64,000 nucleotides of DNA, from NCBI GenBank assembly GCA_964057225.1, contig OZ059895.1, positions 17,513,688 to 17,577,687 of the forward strand, read 5' to 3'. The stretch comes from Auanema rhodensis (lineage: Eukaryota; Nematoda; Chromadorea; Rhabditida; Rhabditidae). Positions 11,725 through 45,313 of the stretch are shown piece after piece; the first letter of the stretch is position 1; every line of letters begins with the position of its first letter. The position numbers and the translations under genes were made by a program. The notes below the pieces were generated by a model. That model searched no databases. It was not told the origin of the DNA and saw nothing but the letters and a program-made list of their open reading frames with translations.

Positions 11725-14700
11725 CTATTGTGTAGGACGATAATGAAGAGGATGCTCTGATGATATCATAGGCAACGAAGGAGAATGCAAATTTACGCGG
11801 ACAGGGAACCGTTTTCCAGCGATGTCTAATTCATATCGTCCCCTTTGAATAAATTCAGTTGATACTCCGAAATCTTTGTTTTCTACATAAGCAATGCAAA
11901 CCTAAAATAAGAATCATAAAAAAGGTAATACAAATACACGATTTATACTTGGCAACCCAGAGTAAATCCGTATGCAGCAGACGTAGTAACTCCTACAGGC
12001 TTTCCATCCCTAAATGTTTTAGATAAATATTATAATATATGATAGTAAACCTGAATAATGTTTCGCCTCCTTGAGGCCAAGGATCCGTTTCTTTGTCATG
12101 CTTGTCCACCATTAATTGCACAAAACGTTTAGAAACACCTCTTTCAAGTTGTTTTTCTAACGCTGCTTTTCCGATAAAATCTTTCTAAAATGAATTTAAA
12201 TTAATTCGTTAAATAAGGTAAACAGATACTTTAAAATCTACACGGAAAGCTCTTCCACATTCCACAGGAGTCACAGTGGCGTTAATATCTTGTCCCCAAT
12301 ATACATAAAATTTCTCTATTCTGAGTTGTCTAAGGGTGTAATAGCCCGCATGTAACATGCTGTACTCTTCTCCAGCTTCTAGAATACGATCGTAAACGTT
12401 TTGCGCAACCTAAAAATGACCGGCATATAATTTACAATGGAATAAAGTTTCTAACCTCATTTGGTATATAGATAACCCATCCTAGTTCCCCACAATGTGT
12501 TACACTTATAGCTCGTATGCCTGTAGCCATACCAATATTTATATCCTTCAAAAAGTGGTTGAAATTCTCGAAAATCAAAAAAAAAACCTTGCAAGCAAAT
12601 GTAGGGAAGTCTTGACTTCCCATTGACATTCCAGTAATATCAGACATTAGATAACGAGATGAAGGGCCAATAACATCTAGGGCTGTATACATTCCCGTGA
12701 CATCTTGAACGTGTACGTTAGCACCAAGTTTTTTCACCCATTTCTTCATCCATGTCATGCACCTCTCTTGTTGGATAGTAGGGGCAACCATAAAAAAACT
12801 GAAACACTAGACATAATAAATAAAGTAAAAATTACAACACCTTCTTTCCGAAATTCTACTCAGTGTACAATCTGTTACATATCCGCCTTGATCATGCTGC
12901 ATTCCTGTATAAACGGTTGTACCAATTGGTCTATCAATATTAGCCGAGCACAGGTATTGTAAGAATGTGACAGCATCCGGTCCCTGAAAGGAAAAAATGT
13001 ATAAATTATAAACGGATTCGAAATAAAATGCAACCAGTTCAATATAATGCTCAAATAACAATAACGTTGGCACGTGAAAACGTGTATGTTATGTATCAGT
13101 ATTCTAACGATACATATACTCAAATTAGTAAAAAAAGACAAAACTGAATTACAGAAAACTATATAACTTACTGATATATCGAATTTACTGAAACTACTCA
13201 TATCCATCAGTCCCACTCGTTCTCGACATGCTTCATATTCGGACGCAACTCTAAAAAAAATCAGTTGTCCAAAAGCATGTGATACACTTTTACCTTTCAA
13301 ACCAAGAAGGTTTTCCCAAAAGAACATCCTGGCCTTGTTGCAAGGCATTTCTATCATTTTTAGCATTTCTTTCAAACCATAAAGGTCTCTCATATCTAAA
13401 AGAACATCCATATCGATAGAACGAAACCAACAAGAATACCCCATTATTTCTCCGAAAACTGCTCCTGCATCACGAAGTTGATGATAAATAGGAGACATTC
13501 TCAAATTTCTAGCTGTATGACACTGATGTGAATGATACATGTTGGTGTATGTCATAGCAGCGATTTCAGGTACTCTCTCAACCAAATATTGTGTGTTCGC
13601 ATGAAGTTCCAAAAAGCGGCCAATATCAACCCGAGCAACATCAATTTTTGGCACACTGTCACAAATCCAATCAGCCAAAATCTAAAATGGAAACCATGCA
13701 TATGAAAAATAATGAAAACGTTACTTGTCCCAATCCACCGGCCAGTGACAACCCTTGTCCATTCAGTCCGTTGAGAACATAATATCCTTTGGCCTATATG
13801 GTAATTGAATAAAATTGATGAAGAATTGAATTCAGTTACTTGACTAGTTTCACCAACACAAGGAGCTTTATCTGGTGTGTATGATTCCATACCACAAATT
13901 AAGTCACCATGTTCAACTTCTCCCAACATGGGACATCGATATAGTAGCTTATCTAATGAAGCTTCTAAAATAAGTTGTATCCATACTGAAGTACTTTATA
14001 AAGATAGCATACCAAATTTATCCCAATCTGGCTCGGGGTAATGCCACTGACCAAATTCCACTCCTTGTCTTTGCAACGGCTTCACACCTTCTTCATGGAA
14101 ACCAGTACATAACGTTTTAAATCCAGTAGCTCTGATCATTATATTTCCGTCCAAGTCATTAAAAACTATTGAAAAAAACTTTTTAGACGCTAGTCATGCA
14201 GAACATACCTGGAGTTGAATCCGAAACTAATCCGGTTGGTAGTTTTGCAGTATGAATATAAGAATAAGTACAAGGATAAGCAGCCGTTTGTAAATGACGA
14301 TGATGTAAGCCTTTCACGGGCAAAGTTCCTGTCCACTAAAACAAATGTAAAAAAAACAGTTTAAAACACCTTAATCTTTACCATGCCACTAGCATCGACA
14401 AAGTTGGGAGTTTCAACAAGACCACAGGAAGTTTTAACAGCATATACTTGCTTCTCGTCTCCTAATAAAACTTCTTGAACTTCACATCCCTCAAATACTT
14501 CAGCTCCTTAAATTCAGGTTTCAGTAAAATAATTCAAAAACAAAAAAAACCATTTTCTTGAGCAAGTCGAGCTAATTCTTGGCACAAGGCTACTTGATCA
14601 AGTGCAATGTCTTCAGGTGAAAACAAAGCCAACTGAAACAAGACTGTACAAACAAAAGATACTTTGCACTATACCTGCACGTCTTCTGTTTGTAGATATG

Positions 14701-15340
14701 GCCAGCGCTGAAGCATTTCTGTTTGACAATCAATGAGCTCTACATCATCATTATGCAAGATTCCTTGAAAAGAAAAAAATTGTGAACAATGGTTTCGAAA
14801 AAAAAGACTACCTCTGGAAAACATTCGTCGTAGAAGAATTTCATTAGGCAGAGTTGAGGCAAAATAAACTCTACCACATTTTGTAAACTCTGCAAGGGGT
14901 TGAAATACGCGACCGTTACTGATCAAATTTTTACTCACTAAATTTTCCAGACTCGGACAACTTAGAATATAATTTCAAGGACATGTCAGCTAATTGTTGA
15001 TTCGTGGAGTCCTGCCAAAAAATAGGAGCAGTAACTAATCCTTGGCTAACGCCGGAAGCACCACCACAACCAATTCTGAAAAGTGAAACATCAACAAAAA
15101 TGTATCTTAGAATATCGCTTACACATCTTTCTCAAACAAGCACACTTTTTTGCCTCTCTTTGCAAGATGATAAGCAGTACAAGTCCCAGCAATTCCACCA
15201 CCACATACAACTACATCAGCCCTGCTTGAAAGTGTTCTAAAGTAATGTTTAATTGTTTTTCAGTTATTTTCAACTTACGTTGCATTCCTTATCTTTTGCA
15301 ATCTATAAACATCTTTGGCAGGTCGCAAAACTCTAATCAT
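11725..15340 (-). CDS. PDPR: Pyruvate dehydrogenase phosphatase regulatory subunit, mitochondrial (PDPR)
   Basis: Twenty-one exons, ordered from the start: 15340-15279, 15236-15123, 15075-14939, 14889-14812, 14763-14675, 14632-14551, 14506-14382, 14335-14209, 14165-14013, 13964-13840, 13793-13725, 13681-13440, 13395-13294, 13250-13172, 12983-12841, 12798-12588, 12545-12456, 12409-12230, 12184-12051, 12009-11949, 11901-11725. The 859-residue product is close to vertebrate PDPR (about 880). The N-terminus is basic, as in a mitochondrial presequence. An FAD Rossmann motif GGGIAG lies at residues 33-38. Later come the DAO-type C-terminal motif (ESYTPDKAPCVGE) and a GcvT/DMGDH-like C-terminal half with ERSFFMVAPT and RIEKFYVYWGQDI, which follow PDPR rather than sarcosine dehydrogenase. 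PDPR modulates the phosphatase that reactivates pyruvate dehydrogenase. Introns are as small as 44 nt (13396-13439). The start lies 8 nt behind an acceptor (TTTTAG), a possible trans-splice site, and the CNOT10-like gene ends 230 bp upstream. Confidence 0.93.
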
Positions 15341-15570
15341 ATAAATACCTAAAATATAAATTAACTTTTTAAATATCTTATATAGAAAAATTCTTGATCA
15401 CATGTATAAGGCAAAGAACCATATAATGAAATAATAAAATCACAATTTATAAAGACAATTTACTTTAATATAGCTATTATATTGCATCGAATGCCAAAAC
15501 TTGTATTCAAAGATATACTCGTAAACGGTTTATATACAACAAGCTCAAAAACAACAGCTGACTAAGTTTC

Positions 15571-16719
15571 TTACATTGATAGTAATTGTAAGAACTCAGA
15601 TTCCCGCTTCGTTTTAAAATATAAGTAAGCAGAAATAATGAATAATTCTTTACTGTTATGATGTTTTCGCTTCTCCTAAATTTCCAAAATAGAAAGAAAA
15701 GAAAATTAAAACAACCTCTACTAGTTTAATAGCTTCTTCGAAGGCACCGACCAAAGTATAGCATTTAATTTGCCACAAAGTCCATTGATCTAATATTGTA
15801 AAAAATAAAAAACAATAACAAAATTAAAATCAAAAGAATCACCTGTTTTTTTAATATATGACGCATTTGAATCTAAGTTCACTAATATTTCTCTAAAATT
15901 GCCTTGATTTAAATAGCATTCCATACGTATGATAAATGCTTGAAATTTTAAACTATCAGGAATTCCTTCATTAACTTCCAGAATTTCATTTGCATGACCA
16001 ACAGCAGTTCTGCAATAAAAACAACAGTAAATTCTGCATAGGTACAAAAACTAACCCGAATCGTCCTCGTTTAAGGGCTATAAAGGCTGCTAAGCTTTTT
16101 ACTTTCATTTTCAATTCCAAATCTCTACTGGGAATCAATAAAACCATAGCAGTATTGATGTAAGATTCCACATTGACAATAGTTGCACCATTGCTATGTT
16201 CATAATAATTGTTTTTCTTTGTTTATTGAAGTATGCTTACGTTTCCGTTATAGTTGTATCACGATCATTAAGAATGTAAAAACCTTTTTTTGAAGAAGGG
16301 TCAACCCATATTGGATTAGAAGGTAACGTGTCCGATTGCATCCAAGATTTAAAATCCTAAAATAGATAACAAATGATATATTTCTAAAAAAAAAATACCT
16401 TGAATAAAAGTTCGAGCCCGCACTCAGCCATCCTGATCCAAATATACGGATCAGTACCAATATAAGTTACTAATACTAAATAATAATCCAGAGCTAATTT
16501 GACTTCTCCCATTAATTGGAATCGTAGAGCTTTCTCATATAGGCTAAAAGCCATAACAATGTGTGGATTATTCTGAAGAACTATTTTAGCGTAAAAATAA
16601 GACTCGAAAACTAAAAAAACTTAACGTACCTCATGTTCAAAAAAGGGTAGTTTTTTGCATATATGCTTATGTTCTTTTTTATCTGATTCGGTGTTTTCAA
16701 CACCGATTGGATGAACCAT
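15571..16719 (-). CDS. CNOT10-like CCR4-NOT subunit, short form
   Basis: Seven coding exons: 16719-16630, 16572-16399, 16356-16241, 16193-16056, 16009-15843, 15789-15716, 15675-15571; 287 residues. The segment YIWIRMAECGLELL corresponds to the NPRLWLRLAECCI block of CNOT10. The order of what follows also matches: a KKGF-YIL segment, a helix ending MVLLIPS, then VKSLAAFIALKRGRFGTAVG and a HANEILE helix, as in human CNOT10. CNOT10 is a TPR protein that, with CNOT11, docks on the CNOT1 N-terminus in the deadenylase complex. Human CNOT10 is about 740 residues. This product lacks the N-terminal TPR half. A probable non-coding exon with a good donor (GTAAGC at about 16790-16785) joins the acceptor at 16733 and creates an in-frame stop before the ATG, so 16719 looks like the true start. 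The protein could be a diverged TPR paralogue instead. Confidence 0.65.
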
Positions 16720-17130
16720 GGGGACAGAAAATCTGAATAGTTAAAACCGACAGAGAAAGATCAACAGCATAAAAGCTGTTTGCGCTTACTAGGTGTTGAC
16801 ACGGAATCTGTACATAGATTCCAACAGTAGAAGCTTCTCTAATATATCAAACTAGCTTTGACTTCATTATTTCATCAATTGTTGCACTTTTAGTTATAAA
16901 GTATAATGATTGTTGAATGAGTCATCTATCTGAAAATTGATTTCTCTTTGTTTGTAGAACGATAGGGCTGTCGGTTTTTTGGCCATGTTGATATACTGCC
17001 CTTTTAATAATTTTCATTTGTAAGTAGTAACTTTTATCTTTTAAAGACGAAACAAATGTTCAATAAATATTTATTTCAAGAGGAATATGAATTGTAAAAC
17101 ACAGGTTAGTAAAACATGATTTATCTTAAA

Positions 17131-17555
17131 ATGGCAAGCGGTAACGTTGAAAGTAGCCATGACAATCCACGGTACATATAGTGGACAGATTGCCTTCAAA
17201 CTGCACAGAACTAGAAAGGCATGAAAAATTAACCAAGCTAACAACAATGGAAAAACAGTATTAGTATTCAACTGAAGCAGATTTTGTGCACACACCGCTA
17301 CCTCGCAAATTTGTAAAGCAGTACTGGCAAGAGATAGAAAATAACTGGACTAGATATCGATGGAATCATAAAACTTTTCCAGTAAAGCTCACCGAAAAGC
17401 TGGAAGAAAGAGTAAATGGAATTACGTATCTCTCAATAACAAATACTAAATCGGAGAAAACCCTAAGTAAGAAGTTAATAGAAATCTGTGCATGCACATT
17501 AACCTGGCATCCAATGATATACAGAAAGGATTTTAACCGATCCAAATTTGAATAA
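17131..17555 (+). CDS. Candidate small unidentified gene (about 95 aa)
   Basis: An open frame from 17265 to the stop at 17553-17555 encodes a Lys/Arg/Trp/Tyr-rich segment (VHTPLPRKFVKQYWQ and on). The stop codon overlaps an AATAAA signal (17551-17556). There is no ATG in this exon, but a first exon 17131-17140 (MAS plus one base) with a GTAACG donor joins acceptors at 17278 or 17281 in frame, giving about MAS(A)DFVHTPLPRK. I recognise no family, and there is no signal peptide or membrane segment. The opposite strand of 17071-17310 has a hydrophobic open frame also ending at an AATAAA, so strand is not certain. Confidence 0.3.
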
Positions 17556-17761
17556 ATATAATAAAATATCACTGAGCTGAGCGAACACTATCGATGATGA
17601 AAAGAAAGTATGCTTTCGGATCTTCGTTGACTTGTATTCCGTGGGCATAAGGCGTCATCTAATGCTTCGACTGCGATCGCTAAACGCAGGGTACAAACCG
17701 AGATGAATTCGAAAAGGAATAGAGCGAAACAGCCTAGTTGAATTAATGGCTCAATTGAACA

Positions 17762-39378
<21,617 letters not shown>

Positions 39379-40315
39379 CTGTAATTAAGGTTTTTAAAAA
39401 CGACTAACTCATGATTATAATCATGAACTATTGATTCTAAATAATATTTTCTTAGATTTTGCTTATGCGATTGTCTATTCTGAATCTTATTTTATTAGTT
39501 TAATCTTTGTTTATAATGACAGTCTCGTATACTTCCTTGCCATCCTCTGCTACTTCCCTACATGTTTTGACTGCAGTGGCTGATGTTAGTATTCGCTCTC
39601 TCCCTCTCTCTCTCCTTTTCTTTATATCCCACACCCTCTAGAGCTCAGAACTAGCAGCTGAGACCTCAAGGATGAAGCCAAAAGCTGTATACGTAGTAGC
39701 GATGCTGAAAATCACATTGCCACAAGCTTAGAACATTCAACTACGATGGTTTAGGCCCATCTTCGCAGTTGTCCTCAGAGAGTAGGATGAAAATGCAGAA
39801 AAAAACAGAGGAGGCTGAGAAAAGGAAGAGGCGAGAACAGAAAGAGAATGCATGTGAGGGAGAGTTTGAGAGAGACAGAGCTCCGTTACGTCATGCAAAA
39901 CTATCATCCTCATCGGCATTCACATTCACTACCTACACCATCAGCATCATCATCATCGTCATCATCATCATCACACTGACAGCAGTAGTTGTTGTAGCCG
40001 CAGTACCATCATCATCACTCTCATCATCACCAGCACCAACACACACAGACACATATATACACACATGTGTTTTTCATTGATGAGGTTAGAAAGAGAAGAG
40101 AAGAACAACAAGAGGATGAACAGAATAAAAAGAAAAACGAGTAAACTATTGGGAGAGAAAAGAGAGAAAGTGAGAGAAAATCGACAGCGATCACGAGCAA
40201 GCCAGATGAGCTAAAGCTATAACCGATGTTACTCAAGTTCCTAATGACATATATAGCTATAAAGCCGAAAAACGCCTGAACGAACAAAAACATTGTTTCC
40301 TAGTGAAATAGATAA

Positions 40316-40373
<58 letters not shown>

Positions 40374-42578
40374 AGTTATGTTTTCGGATCTGCTCTTTTC
40401 TATGCTTTCTGGTGAGTCCCTCTATGGATTCTCCTAAAAATTTCTATCGTTTTTTCCATTCCCTTCATTCTAGGCTACTTCTCCTCATTACCATCAGAAT
40501 CACCAACTCGGTTAGTTGTAGCACCATCACTCCTCTCCTCTTCATCATCATCATCATTATCATCATTCACACAAATAACTATTGGTGATGCTTCTTTGTA
40601 TTATTGCAGCACACACGATGATGACTACGACACCAGAGTCCTGTTTAGCTATTTATACGCTCAAGCCATCCAAGCAGATGTAGTGTATGACCATAGCTGC
40701 AGTGGTCGTATTTCGTTGTCGTTGTTGCTGTGATCATCGCCGGCTTTGGTGATGATATGGTGCTATAGTAGCTGCAGGAGAAGCAGCAGCAACAAACGAA
40801 GCAGTAGCAATAGCATTAGTACTACCAGTAACATAAGTAATAGTAGTAGTTATGGCCAGCTATAGATATTCTACATTGAATTAAGAATAACTACATATTT
40901 CGTATATGAATTTTTCTTTTTTTATCTTCATATCTATATCGTATACGAACAGAATGCATACATTCCGTTATAAAATATACAATTTTCATTTTAAAAGTCG
41001 AAACAATTGACTGTCTGTCTATATAGACATAGAATGATAAGAAACATACAACAGACTCATGCTCTCACACCCACATACACGCATACACGTACACAGTTTC
41101 TTACTCCCCATCTTTTCCCTGTTCCCACATACTCACTGGATATGAAGACACACGGTTACACCTTTATGTGCTTTTATTGGTTTAATGCATGATATGTTGA
41201 AAAGAACTACTACTTTTACATGATAATTACGCTGTGGGTGTACTTCAACGCCTCAAGCATCTTGAAGAAGTTTTGAGGAGAAGTGGAAAGAAGAGAAGAA
41301 TATGAGAAGATACATAGATTATCAGATATTTTTCTCATACACATCGTCATCACCATCCACTATACAGCATTTTCGTGCTGTTTCTACTATTCTCACGACG
41401 TCATTGACTCTTTTATCTGGGAGAAGGCGTCATTGTATCGTTCACGTTCAATTTTTCTCAGGATTATGTAAACTTTTCGGTTTCGTCTTCGTATTTTTGA
41501 AGTAACTAAGATAAAGAAAGAACATTTGTAAACGAGAGGTGCCAAAAAAGGAATACGTGTATGTATATATGTATATGTGAACGAACATTTTATTCATATT
41601 CGTTCGCCGTGTCATCGTCATAGTGCGTGGTGTTGTCGTCAGATCAGATGTCGAATGACATGAGCGACGAGGATGACCACATGAATCTATGAGCAAGCTC
41701 GAGATATTGCGTTGTATAGCCTCCTCTGCGATGCAATACGGAGAACCACCAGCAAGCAACAGCAGCATTAGCAGCAGCGGCAGCAGCAACAGCAGCTAGC
41801 AGTAGCATAGGGACAGCAGAAAGAGAGCGAATATGTAGACCATATATGAACATGTCACTATACATAGCTGCATACACAAACATGGCTTCGTAGTGAACAA
41901 CAACGAAAAACGCAAGTGCACCGGGAGAATCAATTGCGGAAGAAATTTCAAAAGGGAAAAGACTTATGATGATGACGACCGTGATGATGATATTGAAGAA
42001 AAATTTAAAAAAGCTGACGAGGAAGAAGTAGAAGTAGACAACAAAAGATGAAAAAACGGCGGAAAAGACAACGACACTGATGACAACGATGAATCTTTTG
42101 GAAGCAGATGTAGACTTGGCCTTACTAGAGATGGAATACGTCAACGATGGAGACGTGATGGTGGCAGCAGATGCAATAGCTGCTACAACCACAACGACAT
42201 CGAGGACGGAATCAACGTCCAAACCGACATCCCTTTTCATCACCAGGCCTTCAACGCACTGAGAGAGACCACAACCATACGTACAATCAACGGAGAGACG
42301 ACAGAAAAGAGAAGGAAAACAGTATTAATACGTATAAATCAAGCTTGTGTATAGACAAATCGCATTCAGACAATCAAGAAAGAACATGATTATTCAGTAG
42401 ACTGACCGTTTTTTGGAGTCGAATATGCATCGGTCCGTAGTGATCTATCGGATCAGGAGTCTCCAGGAGCGGGGTGGCGGGCCCCGCCGCTCCACAGCAC
42501 CACCGCATTCCGACTATCGATTCAGCTAGCTGTCTGTCGACGCTCTCTCGCTTTGCTCTCGTTTCTCTGTGCTCTACA
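39379..42578. other. Region between the first recognised PDE8 exon and the IL-17-like gene
   Basis: No gene is firmly supported, although the missing 5' exon(s) and promoter of PDE8 should lie here. Contents: a TCA/ATC trinucleotide tract at about 39942-39976, a (GA)n tract at 40319-40369, a CAT/ATC stretch near 40540-40565, and CAG/GCA-rich sequence at 40770-40830 and 41750-41810. A 199-codon minus-strand frame (41644-42243) runs across these trinucleotide-rich parts and encodes Val/Ala/Ser/Phe-rich sequence. I do not consider it coding. Confidence 0.5.
40319..40369. repeat. (GA)n microsatellite
   Basis: About 25 GA units on the plus strand, upstream of the first recognised PDE8 exon. Confidence 0.9.
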
Positions 42579-44891
42579 ATGTGTGTACGCTGTCTCGCCG
42601 GCTGTCGGCTACTCCTCTTCGTCCTGTTGTCATTACTACTATTCCCGGTACTTCTGCCTCCGGTTTCCGGAACCAGGTTTCAGGTCCGAGTATGGCAACC
42701 AAATATTGATACGTCAAAAATAACGGAACCTTTCCGGTTTTGGGAACTTGTAGAGTGGAGAAGGTTACCTTCAGACGCCACCGAGGTCATCGACACAACT
42801 ACCGTGCCGTCTACTACAGCGGCGACAACAACGACGACTACAACCACAGAAGCACCCAGTACTACCAGCAGTACTACTACAACCACAACTACAACCACCA
42901 CTTCTACGACGACGTCTACAACAACTACTACTACTACGATCCCCACAACTACTCCTACTACTACAACAACAACTGCAGAACCCATCACCGTGAGCTGGGA
43001 ACTGCCACCAACTCAGCCAGCATGTGAAGCTTCAGACCCACAGGTAACTTTTTGATCAGACTGATACTAAGCTGACTATCAAAGTGTTCATCACTAGCTT
43101 GGAGAGAGCAATGATCAGCTATTGATTTCAGATTTTGATTAAACGCATGAAAGATTCTGGAATTTATAATGAAATATATATGGCCCCAGATTTCTATTCA
43201 GCGAGCCGTAATTTTCCGAATCTGGGTGGAAGACAATTCATGAGGCCGAAACCGCGTTACACGTGTGATGATCATTGCCAGCGGTAATTGCTTTTTTCAT
43301 TTAATTTCATCAGAATCGCTTTCTCTAAGCAGTTATAACAGCTTACGCTTAAGCCTACAAAATGATCTGAGAGCGTTTTAATGAATAGGGAACATAGAGA
43401 TTTAGATAACAAAGCATAAAAAACAGCGAACAACGTAATTCTATTGATTCAGATCTTCCAAGTTGGTGCGCTTGGTGATGAACGGAGAAGAAGCGAACGA
43501 AATGCCTGAAGATCCACCACGCACGTGGTGGGATCCAAGTAAATGGGAAAACAGTCAACGGCTAAAAAGGTGCTAAACATACAATTCAGAAAAAAATAGT
43601 ATAATTTATTCAAGAGATGTGGCCGAAACAAATGATCGAAAGAAGAAGAGAAAGCATCTGGAGAAAACTATTCAGAAAGCTTTGAAAGAGCTACAAGAAA
43701 TGGATTCCCAAGAAACACCTGATGATCAGGATGATTCAAGAGATAAGTGAGTTGATTAAGGTTTTCAGCTTAATAAAGCATTATTAACGATTTAGTCCTG
43801 ACTTCGACGATTTTTTCGCTGAGCAACCTACACATCTCAGACGCCACCCGCGTTCGCCATTAATGGAAGCTAACATGATAGAACGAAATTCTGGTCAGTC
43901 AAAGGATATACTAGGTATAATAACTGATTGTATTAAATGATTCGTTATCTACAACATCTTTCTAGGTACAACCATTGCTATTGACTGTCAGGAAAACAAC
44001 CAGGGCTTTCAGAAATCAGGGTACGTGCATCTATTACAACAAAAAATATGATAATCTCGGAAAATATTAAATCAATCCGTTTATTTTCTGCGAGTAATGA
44101 TGAAATTTGCGATTGTTCGTTCTAGTTTACACGTGATTTATAAGGTATTGTTCGATTAACTCAAGAGCGAATGTCAATGTCGTTGCGACCTGTTTGGGCA
44201 ATCATTCAAAAGAAACAAATAGACAACGTTTAGCTTTTTGAGAAAATTGACAGAAAGATCAGAAGTATCAAAAAAAAGGAAAAAATACGAAGTAAAAGGA
44301 AAGAACGAAGAGAAAGGCATAATGATAAAGAGAAAAAAGCATAGTCGGTTACAACCAAAAAAAATTGGTTACTAAATCTACACTCACAGGCAAAAGAAAT
44401 GGGTTACCGTTAAGATTGCAAAAGAGTTGAATTTTGTAGTTTGCACAAATAATGTGGTCCTTCTTAATTCATTCGCCTATGACTGTAAATGATTTTTGTT
44501 TTGAAAAAAAAAGAAACGAGAAGTAAAACGAGTAAACCAAGCGAAAAAATAAACAAAAAATATTACAGTTATCATTTCTGTTCGACATGTAGAGCTATTC
44601 GACATCTTCCACGGAATTATTTTCCTAGAATCCTGAATGAGGTAATCTGTAGTCATACTACATGCGTGCGAGGCGACGGACGATGTGCTCAGAGATTCTT
44701 GCAGTTCAAGGTACAGTATTTCAGCATTGATTTAATAGACTGACGACCTTCCTTTTCTTTATCAGGTTCTTCGAAATGAGGGAACAGAAGAATGTCCAAA
44801 ATGGAATCTTATCTCTCTTGAACTGAGAACATGTTGTGATTGTGTTGTGCATCCCATGTCACCATTTGTGCGCTATTTGCAAGCAAATTGA
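42579..44891 (+). CDS. Secreted IL-17-like cytokine precursor with Thr-rich mucin-like region
   Basis: Eight exons: 42579-43043, 43132-43283, 43453-43569, 43615-43746, 43796-43914, 43966-44020, 44569-44710, 44766-44891; 435 residues. The frame is open upstream to a GTG at 42474, but the first ATG (42579) begins a good signal peptide: MCVRC, a Leu-rich core, then a PPVSG cleavage region. Residues about 69-133 are almost pure Thr with Ser/Pro, a likely O-glycosylated stalk. Basic motifs follow (KR at 244-245, RKKKRK at 253-258), possible convertase sites. The last 90 residues resemble the IL-17 domain: YFPRILNEVIC, then C-x4-C, FKVLRNEG-x3-C and TCCDCVVHP, parallel to the YP..L.EA.C.C..C, VLRR....C and GC.CV.P blocks of IL-17. 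Domain cysteines are at 351, 354, 374, 379, 386, 404, 417, 418 and 420. Nematodes have IL-17-type ligands (ILC-17) acting on neurons. The identification rests on the cysteine and motif pattern; another cystine-knot-like family is possible. It is convergent with the gene at 45314-47228. Confidence 0.65.
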
Positions 44892-45313
44892 TTTTATGGT
44901 CTAGGAACTAGAAAGTATTTCTTTGTGCATTTTTTGCGACATAAATTCACTTATAAAGCAGGTCATTTAATATCTGAGAAATAGTATCTTTAATGAAAAG
45001 CATAATCATTGCAATAATCAATGTTCCCTTGTAATAAAGTTAATTTTTCTTAAACTTTTCCAATCGAGTTGTGAACCTCAAAATGAAACAAATGTCTGGA
45101 AGTGAGAGCATTGTTTGAACAGCGCTATCACATAGTAGAAATACCCCAACTTTAAAAACAGAACAAAAACGCTTTTTGATTTATTCCATGAACAGAAAAG
45201 CAGAAAAATAGTGAGATTCAATTTCATATAAAATATGTATAACACCTTTTAGGACAATAATATCCAATTTTCTATCACTTATTAATATAATATACAGCAA
45301 AAAAGTAGTATTA
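44892..45313. other. Convergent 3' intergenic region
   Basis: It lies between the 3' ends of the IL-17-like gene (+) and the LRR-like gene (-). There is an AATAAAG near 45033 on the plus strand. Nothing else is seen. Confidence 0.5.

Noticed and set aside
11725-15340. First considered sarcosine or dimethylglycine dehydrogenase
   Set aside because: Motifs such as ERSFFMVAPT, the YERP-type segment across the 44-nt intron and the RGKYELDIAG-like end follow PDPR, and the length fits PDPR.
17071-17310. Hydrophobic minus-strand frame ending near an AATAAA
   Set aside because: It has no ATG and no consistent upstream exon, and it overlaps the better-supported plus-strand candidate. It is kept only as an alternative for that locus.
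39655-39680. Match to the lin-4/miR-125 core (CTGAGACCTCAAG)
   Set aside because: The 5' seed bases differ (AG instead of CC before CTGAG), and neither flank can pair to form a plausible precursor hairpin.
41644-42243. 199-codon minus-strand open frame
   Set aside because: It runs through CAG/GAT trinucleotide-rich DNA, giving Val/Ala/Ser/Phe-rich sequence without splice or domain support. Stops are scarce there for compositional reasons.
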